From Eubacterium_U album (GTDB lineage: Bacteria; Bacillota; Clostridia; Lachnospirales; Lachnospiraceae): DNA of 64,000 nucleotides. Positions within the stretch are counted from its first letter, which is position 1. Every line of letters starts with the position of its first letter. The position numbers and the translations under genes were made by a program. Of this stretch, positions 36,366 through 43,236 are shown one piece after another. Under the pieces are notes generated by a model, which saw only the letters and a program-made list of their open reading frames with translations, was not told the DNA's origin and made no database searches. The stretch lies in NCBI RefSeq assembly GCF_025336545.1, contig NZ_JAODBU010000014.1, positions 5,865 through 69,864 on the forward strand. The letters are read 5' to 3'.

Positions 36366-36739
36366 AATCTATGCACCCCCTTTACTGTGTGTCATTTTTT
36401 ACAAGCAGGCAGACGGCTTTGGAAAGCTCCGTTAGTATCTCAACTATTCCCATTCTTGTGGGCAGAACCGCACCATGCGGACGTATCATTATTCTGTGAG
36501 GATAGGTCGTGGCAAAACGACTTTTCCAACAGTCGCTCTCGGATCACTGCGTGGGTCGCTCGCTTTCTTTTGAAAAGGTCGTGGCGTACAGTCCCCGTGG
36601 CTCGCTATCTCACAAACGTATCTGTCTGCTTTATTCAGTTGTCAAAGAGCTGTGGCGAAAGCGTGTTGCTTTCATGTAAAAGCAGGGGCAGAGCAGGAAA
36701 GAGGGGATTGAACAAATCATGCTCTGCGGTTACTGCTTG
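36366..36739. other. Structured, relatively GC-rich intergenic region upstream of xis
   Basis: About 374 bp with no convincing gene. It has higher GC than its flanks and several short inverted repeats, such as AGGTCGTGGCAAAACGAC and a GGTCGTGGCGTAC block. A 23-codon frame (MGIVEILTELSKAVCLLVKN..) precedes xis. Probably the regulatory region for excision. Confidence 0.4.
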
Positions 36740-36982
36740 TTATTCTTCGGTTTCTAAAGGAATATCAAAGTCCAAAATCATTTTGATAAGTGCTTCTCTG
36801 ATACGTCCTTTTAATTCCATGTCTACGACTATGCAGACATTACCATATTTGTCGTAGAACGGACGCAAACAACATTTTGATATGTACGGGTCATACAACG
36901 CCAGTATCTTTTCAATCGCATTTACGTTGCCGTCCACAGCCGACGAAATAAGGTAAAATGACGGGCGTGTGTTATTCATCAT
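36740..36982 (-). CDS. Tn916 orf8-like regulatory-region protein
   Basis: An 80-residue protein (SAVDGNVNAIEKILALYDPYI, residues 13-33; DMELKGRIREALIKMILDFD) with the helix-turn-helix-like domain found beside the sigma-like gene in Tn916-type elements. It overlaps the preceding gene by 11 bp. In Tn916, orf7/orf8 transcription activates conjugation and excision functions. The exact biochemical role is not established. Confidence 0.8.
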   Translation of the reverse strand: MMNNTRPSFYLISSAVDGNVNAIEKILALYDPYISKCCLRPFYDKYGNVCIVVDMELKGRIREALIKMILDFDIPLETEE

Positions 36983-37400
36983 TCATGTTCTCCTTTAATT
37001 TTTTCTTGATTTCTTCAAGTGAGTTCTTCCTACTGCGGAACGACGTTGAACGGTTAATCTTTAATCTGTCGCCGATTTCTGTATCGCTCATGCCTAAGAA
37101 GAAATACATCAACAAGATTTCTCTGTCTTTTTCAGACAGATACTTAATCGCTTCTGCTAAATCATCATCAAGGACACGAACCTCAATACCACATACATCA
37201 AAGGCGGTATAATCGCTTTCGTATTCGTCCCAGACTGCCAGCTTTTCTACGACGATTTCTGGAAGTTCACAATAGGAAATTTCCTTATTTCTTCGTCGCT
37301 TTAATTCTTTGCGATAATTACGGACAATGCCTTTCACTACACGTTTGAGCTTGCAGTCAAATTGACATTGTATTGTCTTTTGGAAGTCCGACGGTTTCAT
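36972..37400 (-). CDS. Tn916 orf7-like sigma-70-family regulator
   Basis: A 142-residue protein starting at 37400 (MKPSDFQKTIQCQF; AAAGGGGGTG upstream). The C-terminal half is a sigma region-4-like helix-turn-helix: LSEKDREILLMYFFLGMSDT then EIGDRLKINRSTSFRSRKNS. It corresponds to Orf7 of Tn916, which is thought to drive late transcription of the element. In the full-length Tn916, tet(M) attenuation feeds this gene. That input is missing here, so its control may have been rewired. Confidence 0.85.
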   Translation of the reverse strand: MKPSDFQKTIQCQFDCKLKRVVKGIVRNYRKELKRRRNKEISYCELPEIVVEKLAVWDEYESDYTAFDVCGIEVRVLDDDLAEAIKYLSEKDREILLMYFFLGMSDTEIGDRLKINRSTSFRSRKNSLEEIKKKLKENMNDE

Positions 37401-37679
37401 ATCATCACACCCCCTTTCCGTTATGACGTGAAAAGTGTTTATCCCTCTTTCCGCACCATATCTGTACAGCAAGGTGTGATTTGTTGCATGATTTTGAAAA
37501 AAAATGAAAAAATTTTTTCGGGTACAAAAAAAGCCCGCACAAAACATATAGTCTGTACGAGCTATTAAAGCTGTGAGATATTCAGTTGTTAATAAAATGC
37601 TGTTAGGTAGTGTATGACCGTATAAGATTATGCTTAAAACTTTCCATGACACAAGCCCCCTTACAGCACTTGATTTCTA

Positions 37680-37904
37680 TTAAACTTTTGTCTTTTTTGT
37701 AATCTTGTAAATATATTCTTCTGGAGTAGGGCGTTTATTTCCAAAATACTTTCTGAAATTCTCCTGCACTTCTGGGTCGGTGCTGTTCATAGCTTCATCA
37801 ATCGTCGCTTCAATATCAGCTCGAACATCAGCTAATGACACACCGCCAGCTTTTGCACCAGCTTTCAATGCTTTTTTAATATCTCGTTTTTTAAGTCCTA
37901 TCAT
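37680..37904 (-). CDS. Small basic/acidic hypothetical protein
   Basis: A 74-residue soluble protein (MIGLKKRDIKKALKAGAKAG at the N-terminus). There are no recognisable catalytic motifs; it is predicted all-helical. It lies upstream of the orf7-like gene and 31 bp after a membrane-protein gene on the same strand, so the two may be one cargo module. Function unknown. Confidence 0.65.
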   Translation of the reverse strand: MIGLKKRDIKKALKAGAKAGGVSLADVRADIEATIDEAMNSTDPEVQENFRKYFGNKRPTPEEYIYKITKKTKV

Positions 37905-37935
37905 AGTATTACCTCGTCACAATTTACTGAATGTT

Positions 37936-38361
37936 TTAGAAATGTTTTTCAAAATGCTTATATAGAATAATCCCTAAAAATGTTTGCAGTAGGAATAAAC
38001 CAAATATAATGCCTATAATCCATGCTTCAATATGAAGTAACGCAAGTACAAAAGCAACAAACAAGTACACGAAAGTCATTAACTGATATACTAAAGAACC
38101 AGCTTTCATTCTTAAAAATATTTTTCTTTCATCAACATTATTGATGTGATTTTCTCTATTTATATTTTGTAATTTTTCTTTATTTTTTGGCATTTCATAA
38201 TAACAAATTTTCAATAATTGAACACCAGAAGCAAAAGCTAAACCGAACCCCATTGCGTAAAAAAGTGTAGCGTAATAATCAGTATCAATAACGAAATATC
38301 CAAAACATATAAAGATTATACCTATAATAATCTCAATGATAAATGATAATTTTTTCTTCAT
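37936..38361 (-). CDS. Four-helix membrane protein (ICE cargo)
   Basis: A 141-residue membrane protein starting at 38361 (AAAGGTGG upstream). Two N-terminal helices (about 5-50) and two C-terminal helices (about 90-135) flank a polar loop. The general layout resembles DUF2178/DUF3796-type proteins that pair with XRE regulators elsewhere in this element. AT content is high compared with the conjugation genes. The erm(B) cassette starts within about 35 bp of its 5' end. Function unknown. Confidence 0.7.
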   Translation of the reverse strand: MKKKLSFIIEIIIGIIFICFGYFVIDTDYYATLFYAMGFGLAFASGVQLLKICYYEMPKNKEKLQNINRENHINNVDERKIFLRMKAGSLVYQLMTFVYLFVAFVLALLHIEAWIIGIIFGLFLLQTFLGIILYKHFEKHF

Positions 38362-38394
38362 TGTTAATTCCACCTTTCAAAAGACTACATTTTC

Positions 38395-38690
38395 TGTATT
38401 AAAAAAATCGTTTTATGGTTGTTCAAATTATCCTGAATGTAAGTTTACTTTAGCTGAACATTTTAGAAAGAAAAAACTAACCAAAACGAATGTAAAAGAA
38501 TTACTGGAGGGAAAAGAAACCCTGGTAAAAGGAATCAAAAACAAAGAGAAAAAGCCCTACAATGCCGTTGTAAAAATTGGGGAAAAGGGATATATTGATT
38601 TTATATCTTTCTCAAAATAAACATAAAAGCCCTTTAAAGAGGGCTTTTATATATTAATCACAAATCACTTATCACAAATCACAAGTGATT
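38395..38690. repeat. Direct repeat A flanking the erm(B) cassette
   Basis: 296 bp nearly identical (about three differences) to 40180-40475. It contains the 3' end of a topoisomerase gene, its terminator (AAAGCCCTTTAAAGAGGGCT) and part of a palindromic ATCACAAATCACTT array. Such repeats flank erm(B) in clostridial elements like Tn5398. Confidence 0.93.
38396..38620 (+). pseudogene. Type I topoisomerase C-terminal fragment (copy A)
   Basis: A frame of about 74 codons encoding the zinc-ribbon end of a plasmid topoisomerase (YGCSNYPECKFTLAEHFRKK; KPYNAVVKIGEKGYIDFISF). The 5' part is missing and the frame joins ICE sequence just upstream. A remnant of Inc18 plasmid DNA, not a functional enzyme. 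Confidence 0.88.
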
Positions 38691-38739
38691 TGTGATTGTT
38701 GATGATAAAATAAGAATAAGAAGAAATAGAAAGAAGTGA

Positions 38740-39009
38740 GTGATTGTGGGAAATTTAGGCGCACAAAAAGAAAAACGAAATGATACACCAATCAGTGCAA
38801 AAAAAGATATAATGGGAGATAAGACGGTTCGTGTTCGTGCTGACTTGCACCATATCATAAAAATCGAAACAGCAAAGAATGGCGGAAACGTAAAAGAAGT
38901 TATGGAAATAAGACTTAGAAGCAAACTTAAGAGTGTGTTGATATTGCAGTATCTTAAAATTTTGTGTATAATAGGAATTGAAGTTAAATTAGATGCTAAA
39001 AATTTGTAA
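38740..39009 (+). pseudogene. Truncated omega (ribbon-helix-helix) plasmid regulator
   Basis: Starts GTG. The first 55 codons match the Inc18 omega repressor (MIVGNLGAQKEKRNDTPISA..DKTVRVRADLHHIIKIETAK), which controls copy-number and partition genes. After VKEVM (38903) the sequence changes to unrelated DNA that runs into the erm(B) promoter, so the C-terminal dimer part is lost. Confidence 0.88.
38944..38972 (+). promoter_or_regulatory. erm(B) promoter
   Basis: TTGCAG (38944-38949), 17 bp, TATAAT (38967-38972). It lies about 57 bp upstream of the leader-peptide start. Confidence 0.75.
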
Positions 39010-39029
39010 TTAAGAAGGAGGGATTCGTC

Positions 39030-39113
39030 ATGTTGGTATTCCAAATGCGTAATGTAGATAAAACATCTACTGTTTTGAAACAGACTAAAAACAGTGATTA
39101 CGCAGATAAATAA
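39030..39113 (+). CDS. ermBL: erm(B) leader peptide (ErmBL)
   Basis: A 27-residue leader (MLVFQMRNVDKTSTVLKQTK...) with a strong GAAGGAGGG site. Erythromycin-bound ribosomes stall at about codon 10 (Asp), which refolds the 124-nt leader-erm spacer and frees the erm(B) start. The leader looks intact, so expression is probably macrolide-inducible. Confidence 0.93.
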   Translation: MLVFQMRNVDKTSTVLKQTKNSDYADK

Positions 39114-39237
39114 ATACGTTAGATTAATTCCTACCAGTGACTAATCTTATGACTTTTTAAACAGATAACTAAAATTACAAACAAATCGTTTAACTTCTGT
39201 ATTTATTTACTGATGTAATCACTTCAGGAGTGATTAC

Positions 39238-39975
39238 ATGAACAAAAATATAAAATATTCTCAAAACTTTTTAACGAGTGAAAAAGTACTCAACCAAATA
39301 ATAAAACAATTGAATTTAAAAGAAACCGATACCGTTTACGAAATTGGAACAGGTAAAGGGCATTTAACGACGAAACTGGCTAAAATAAGTAAACAGGTAA
39401 CGTCTATTGAATTAGACAGTCATCTATTCAACTTATCGTCAGAAAAATTAAAACTGAACATTCGTGTCACTTTAATTCACCAAGATATTCTACAGTTTCA
39501 ATTCCCTAACAAACAGAGGTATAAAATTGTTGGGAGTATTCCTTACCATTTAAGCACACAAATTATTAAAAAAGTGGTTTTTGAAAGCCATGCGTCTGAC
39601 ATCTATCTGATTGTTGAAGAAGGATTCTACAAGCGTACCTTGGATATTCACCGAACACTAGGGTTGCTCTTGCACACTCAAGTCTCGATTCAGCAATTGC
39701 TTAAGCTGCCAGCGGAATGCTTTCATCCTAAACCAAAAGTAAACAGTGTCTTAATAAAACTTACCCGCCATACCACAGATGTTCCAGATAAATATTGGAA
39801 GCTATATACGTACTTTGTTTCAAAATGGGTCAATCGAGAATATCGTCAACTGTTTACTAAAAATCAGTTTCATCAAGCAATGAAACACGCCAAAGTAAAC
39901 AATTTAAGTACCGTTACTTATGAGCAAGTATTGTCTATTTTTAATAGTTATCTATTATTTAACGGGAGGAAATAA
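39238..39975 (+). CDS. erm(B): 23S rRNA adenine-N6 methyltransferase Erm(B)
   Basis: A 245-residue rRNA methyltransferase, full length. Motif I YEIGTGKGHLTTKLA (SAM binding) lies near 35-49, motif IV is SIPYHLSTQII near 100, and the target-base region ends in the C-terminal helical domain. It dimethylates A2058 (E. coli numbering) of 23S rRNA and gives macrolide, lincosamide and streptogramin B resistance. The sequence is the well-known Erm(B) as far as I can recall. It is preceded by the ErmBL attenuator and reads opposite to the ICE genes. Confidence 0.97.
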   Translation: MNKNIKYSQNFLTSEKVLNQIIKQLNLKETDTVYEIGTGKGHLTTKLAKISKQVTSIELDSHLFNLSSEKLKLNIRVTLIHQDILQFQFPNKQRYKIVGSIPYHLSTQIIKKVVFESHASDIYLIVEEGFYKRTLDIHRTLGLLLHTQVSIQQLLKLPAECFHPKPKVNSVLIKLTRHTTDVPDKYWKLYTYFVSKWVNREYRQLFTKNQFHQAMKHAKVNNLSTVTYEQVLSIFNSYLLFNGRK

Positions 39976-39979
39976 TTCT

Positions 39980-40111
39980 ATGAGTCGCTTTTTTAAATTT
40001 GGAAAGTTACACGTTACTAAAGGGAATGGAGATAAATTATTAGATATACTACTGACAGCTTCCAAGAAGCTAAAGAGGTCCCTAGCGCCTACGGGGAATT
40101 TGTATCGATAA
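39980..40111 (+). CDS. Short ORF downstream of erm(B)
   Basis: 43 codons (MSRFFKFGKLHVTKGNGDKL at the start) with a strong GGGAGGAAATAATTCT site, 4 bp after the erm(B) stop. The same small ORF usually follows erm(B) on Inc18 plasmids. Here its end runs into an inverted repeat, so its last codons differ. Probably a truncated, non-functional plasmid gene. Confidence 0.6.
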   Translation: MSRFFKFGKLHVTKGNGDKLLDILLTASKKLKRSLAPTGNLYR

Positions 40112-40142
40112 GGGGTACAAATTCCCACTAAGCGCTCGGGAC
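40071..40142. repeat. Inverted repeat at the erm(B)-topoisomerase junction
   Basis: GGGAATTTGTA (about 40097-40107) pairs with TACAAATTCCC (about 40116-40126) around an 8-nt loop. Flanking TCCCTAGCGC and GCGCTCGGGA extend the dyad outward. It may be an old recombination or resolution site, or a terminator. Confidence 0.6.
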
Positions 40143-40405
40143 CCCTTGTAGGAAAATGTCCTAAGTGTGGCAACAATATTGTATTAAAAAAATCGTTTTA
40201 TGGTTGTTCAAATTATCCTGAATGTAAGTTTACTTTAGCTGAACATTTTAGAAAGAAAAAACTAACCAAAACGAATGTAAAAGAATTACTGGAGGGAAAA
40301 GAAACCCTGGTAAAAGAAATCAAAAACAAAGAGAAAAAGCCCTACAATGCCGTTGTAAAAATTGGGGAAAAGGGATATATTGATTTTATCTCTTTTTCAA
40401 AATAA
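40133..40405 (+). pseudogene. Type I topoisomerase C-terminal fragment (copy B)
   Basis: About 90 codons of the same topoisomerase end as copy A, reaching further upstream with one more zinc-ribbon Cys pair (GPLVGKCPKCGNNIVLKKS). Without the catalytic N-terminal domain it is a remnant. Confidence 0.88.
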
Positions 40406-40475
40406 ACATAAAAGCCCTTTAAAGAGGGCTTTTATATATTAATCACAAATCACTTATCACAAATCACAAGTGATT
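40180..40475. repeat. Direct repeat B flanking the erm(B) cassette
   Basis: Partner of 38395-38690, offset 1785 bp. Recombination between the copies would delete erm(B) and leave one repeat. Confidence 0.93.
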
Positions 40476-40549
40476 AATCACAAATCACTTGTGATTTGTG
40501 ATTCTTAATGATACAATATTACTATACAAAAAAAGAATGGGGCGTAGTT

Positions 40550-40603
40550 ATGGAGAAGGAAAAACTAAAAATACTTGAAGAATTAAGACGTATTTTTATC
40601 TAA
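40550..40603 (+). pseudogene. Truncated delta (ParA) partition gene start
   Basis: ATG followed by EKEKLKILEELRR, identical in memory to the start of the Inc18 delta ParA-type protein. The frame then stops after three foreign codons. The join near 40593 is the right boundary of the plasmid-derived segment. It overlaps the end of the converging membrane-protein gene. Confidence 0.75.
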
Positions 40604-40999
40604 ATAACGAGCTGTTATAACCCATGTAATTTGTCCGATAGCAATAACTCCTGCTATCGAAAAAAACACAACTTTACTCATATATCCCATAAAGACAAGA
40701 GCAAATAATACAAGAACCAATAATGTAAGTGTTACTTTATAAGCATTCGCAAGAGAAGCATTAGTAATTGCGATATTTCTTTCATCATTTTCTAATATTT
40801 GCATTTCTTTTGTTGGCTTACTGAATATATCACAACCCATAAAAATCAATATTATTCCAATAAGCGTTGTACCATAGACAACCAAATCTGGACGAGGTAC
40901 GGGCAATAGTTGGTGTACGCCTAAACCATAAGTTAGTAAACCACCTAAAAAGATTATTACACCGATAAATAATTCAACTTTTTGTATCTTATGTTTCAT
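40583..40999 (-). CDS. DUF2178-like membrane protein
   Basis: A 138-residue four-helix membrane protein with the central NDERNIAI motif typical of DUF2178. It overlaps the XRE regulator stop by 4 bp (ATGA), so it is translated with it. Such XRE + DUF2178 pairs are common in Firmicute accessory DNA; their role is unproven. The plasmid-derived cassette begins at its very 3' end, close to or inside its last codons, so the natural C-terminus may differ. Confidence 0.8.
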   Translation of the reverse strand: MKHKIQKVELFIGVIIFLGGLLTYGLGVHQLLPVPRPDLVVYGTTLIGIILIFMGCDIFSKPTKEMQILENDERNIAITNASLANAYKVTLTLLVLVLFALVFMGYMSKVVFFSIAGVIAIGQITWVITARYLDKNTS

Positions 41000-41199
41000 T
41001 TGCTTTCCTCCTCATAAATAAATATTTCTTCAATACTCATTTGAAAGTACCTTGCAATTTTAAAAGCTAAGATAATAGAGGGATTGTAGCGTCCATTTTC
41101 TAAAGAGCCTATTGTTTGACGAGATACTTCAAGAGCAGTCGCTAAATCTTCTTGTTTAATACCTCTTTGTTTTCGTAATTCTTCTAAACGATTTTTCAC
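40996..41199 (-). CDS. XRE-family transcriptional regulator
   Basis: A 67-residue single-domain HTH protein. The start is a GTG at 41199 with AAGGGG 6 nt upstream. The helix-turn-helix is KQEDLATALEVSRQTIGSLE (about 14-33). It closely resembles YozG/YvaO-type small regulators. The promoter upstream (TTGACA, 17 bp, TATCAT) is bracketed by a perfect 15-bp inverted repeat, which suggests tight autoregulation. Confidence 0.9.
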   Translation of the reverse strand: MKNRLEELRKQRGIKQEDLATALEVSRQTIGSLENGRYNPSIILAFKIARYFQMSIEEIFIYEEESK

Positions 41200-41221
41200 A
41201 ACATACCCCTTTCTTGAACAA

Positions 41222-41293
41222 ATGGAAAGTTTGCTTTCCTTTTCTAATCTTATGATACTCCTGCAAGTAAAGAATGTCAAGCAAACTTTCCAT
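41222..41293 (-). promoter_or_regulatory. Promoter of the XRE-DUF2178 module within a perfect inverted repeat
   Basis: ATGGAAAGTTTGCTT (41222-41236) and AAGCAAACTTTCCAT (41279-41293) are perfect inverted copies. Between them lies a minus-strand promoter: TTGACA overlapping the upstream arm, 17 bp, TATCAT. A regulator bound at both arms could loop or cover the promoter. Confidence 0.75.
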
Positions 41294-41299
41294 ATTTTA

Positions 41300-42211
41300 T
41301 TATCCTACAATCTTCCAGTTGCTATCCTTATGTAGCACAAGTTCATACTGCGATATTTGTGTAGCCTTTGTCTGATTATCAAGGAATTTCACAGCAACTT
41401 TGACTTTCACATTGTCCCCGTCCTTTGTAAAGATAGGGTTTACCAGTTCAGCATAAATGTAGTCCCTGCCGATAGGCTCAAGCACATTTCCCGATACATA
41501 GTAGGCAAGCTCTTTTTCTGTGGCTGTCGGGTACAGCTTAAAGAATGTTTCAAGAAATGCAGTAGCGTCATTGACGGTATCAGCGTCTACACTTGCATTT
41601 GCTTCTGGTGTCTTAGGCTCATAATCTGATTTCTCGATTGCTGGTGCAAGGGTAGGGTTCTGAACGATTACCATATCCCCGTCAGCGTCTACATGGACTT
41701 TTACGGTATAGGTTGCTTTCACATTGCTTGTCTGTTCTCCCTCTTTTATCTGCTGATCCACTTCGTAGGTAGCAGAAAAAGTGTCCGTTCCCGACTGTTC
41801 AATACTCCATACAATCACATCTGTAACTGTGGAGCTGGTCGGTATATCGGTTCTAATGGTATCCACATTCAAGTCCTGCAATTCCTTTGTCAGATAACCG
41901 CTGATTGCCTGCGTCCTTGCTTCAATCGCTTCTTTGCTGTTACTCCATGTGTAGTAGGGCTTTGCAAAGTTCTTCACAAAATTTTCTATCCCGTTGGTGT
42001 CCTGCAAGCGAAGCTCTATGATTTCTTTTTCATGGGTCGTGTGCTGGTCGATAGCCGTAAAATTCTTATACGCCCCAAAGCTCACGCTTGCGATAAGCAC
42101 CACCCACAATGCAATCACGGATTTTTTATGTGTGCCTACCTTGAAAGTACGCACCTTTTTTTCTTTGGGTTCTTTGATAGTTTCTGTCTGTTTCTTATTC
42201 TTTCTAAACAT
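41300..42211 (-). CDS. Conjugation protein, Tn916 Orf13 (TcpC/VirB8-like)
   Basis: A 303-residue protein with a basic cytoplasmic N-terminus, one transmembrane helix (about 31-49, VIALWVVLIASVSFGAY) and two NTF2-like extracytoplasmic domains (about 65-180 and 200-303). It matches TcpC/Orf13, a VirB8-like scaffold of Gram-positive mating channels. It is the last of the orf17 to orf13 series, 18 bp after orf14. In Tn916 the next gene would be tet(M). Confidence 0.92.
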   Translation of the reverse strand: MFRKNKKQTETIKEPKEKKVRTFKVGTHKKSVIALWVVLIASVSFGAYKNFTAIDQHTTHEKEIIELRLQDTNGIENFVKNFAKPYYTWSNSKEAIEARTQAISGYLTKELQDLNVDTIRTDIPTSSTVTDVIVWSIEQSGTDTFSATYEVDQQIKEGEQTSNVKATYTVKVHVDADGDMVIVQNPTLAPAIEKSDYEPKTPEANASVDADTVNDATAFLETFFKLYPTATEKELAYYVSGNVLEPIGRDYIYAELVNPIFTKDGDNVKVKVAVKFLDNQTKATQISQYELVLHKDSNWKIVG

Positions 42212-42228
42212 GATGAAATCCTCACTTT

Positions 42229-43236
42229 CTATTGTTTTACTCGTCCTGCACCGATTAAGTGCTGTTGCCAGTAACTACTACTTAGGTCTGCATATCCTAT
42301 CGGGTCGCCTGCGTGGTACATCTGTGTCGGCGAAACAAGAATACCGACGTGTGTTACATAACTTCCAGCGTTATAGGTAGAATGGAAAAATACCAAGTCC
42401 CCAGCCTTTGCCTGCGAAAGTGGAAGATGTTGGGTTGCGTCATACTGTGCTTGTGCGGTTCTCGGTAAGGAGATACCAGCTTTTCCATAGCACCATTGCG
42501 TCAGTCCCGAACAGTCAAAAGAAGTGTTGGGATTGCTACCGCCATACACATATTTCCAGCCTTGATATTTTAACGCTTCATTCATGACCTTTTGTGCCAG
42601 CTCTCCCGATACCTGCGGAACAGTTAAATACTGATTGACTAATTCGACGTAAAATTGATTGCCATACTGATACCGCCAACCCCCGTTCTTCGCAACGGCT
42701 ATCGGGTTGGTGTAGGTTACTTTCTTTCCACCCGATTTCTCACGGGCGAAGCTCTCTGCAAGGTTAAAGGTGTGTTTCTTTCCTTTTCCTGCCACATATC
42801 CCACATAACCACCGCCATAGTTATAGGACTGTATCGCTACATTCAAATCGTCGATACCTTGATTTTTACAGGAAGAAAGCAGGGACGCAAAATACTTACA
42901 CCCCTGCTTGATTGAGCTTTCCGTATCTAAAGAGTTGGGCGGTAAACCAAGACTTTCTGAACTCTGCATAACATCTTCTGCCGTACCGCCACTTTCTACT
43001 TGAATGATAGCCAGTAGCACGTTGACATACTCGGAGATACCGTTTTCTCTGGCGTATTTTTCCACCATAGGCTGATGTTTCAAGACTTCTGCGGATAAAT
43101 TCATACCCGTAATGCCAGAAGAAAAGTTGCTGTTCTCGTCGTCGCTGTCCGCACTAATGAGGACACCAAAGAAAAGGACTATGGAAAAGAGGATAGGAAA
43201 CAGACTGCCAATAAGAGCGATATGTTTCAGTTTCAT
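42229..43236 (-). CDS. Conjugation cell-wall hydrolase, Tn916 Orf14
   Basis: A 335-residue bifunctional peptidoglycan hydrolase. It has an N-terminal membrane anchor (1-30), a lysozyme/SLT-like domain (about 55-190, catalytic Glu in LLAIIQVESGG) and a C-terminal NlpC/P60 domain (about 210-335, Cys in FDCSGLTQW, His in THVGI). It opens the wall locally for the mating channel. It overlaps orf15 by 4 bp. Confidence 0.95.
   Translation of the reverse strand: MKLKHIALIGSLFPILFSIVLFFGVLISADSDDENSNFSSGITGMNLSAEVLKHQPMVEKYARENGISEYVNVLLAIIQVESGGTAEDVMQSSESLGLPPNSLDTESSIKQGCKYFASLLSSCKNQGIDDLNVAIQSYNYGGGYVGYVAGKGKKHTFNLAESFAREKSGGKKVTYTNPIAVAKNGGWRYQYGNQFYVELVNQYLTVPQVSGELAQKVMNEALKYQGWKYVYGGSNPNTSFDCSGLTQWCYGKAGISLPRTAQAQYDATQHLPLSQAKAGDLVFFHSTYNAGSYVTHVGILVSPTQMYHAGDPIGYADLSSSYWQQHLIGAGRVKQ

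Noticed and set aside
36387..36857. 156-codon plus-strand frame over the xis upstream region
   Set aside because: It overlaps the orf8-like gene in antisense, lacks a good start signal and its product resembles nothing.
38640..38700. Repeated ATCACAAATCACTT motif as a CRISPR-like array
   Set aside because: Units are short, lack spacers of uniform length and belong to the plasmid region after the topoisomerase gene.
37401..41299. tet(M) or a remnant of it
   Set aside because: No ribosomal-protection GTPase motifs or tet(M) leader peptide in this interval; every frame is otherwise explained.
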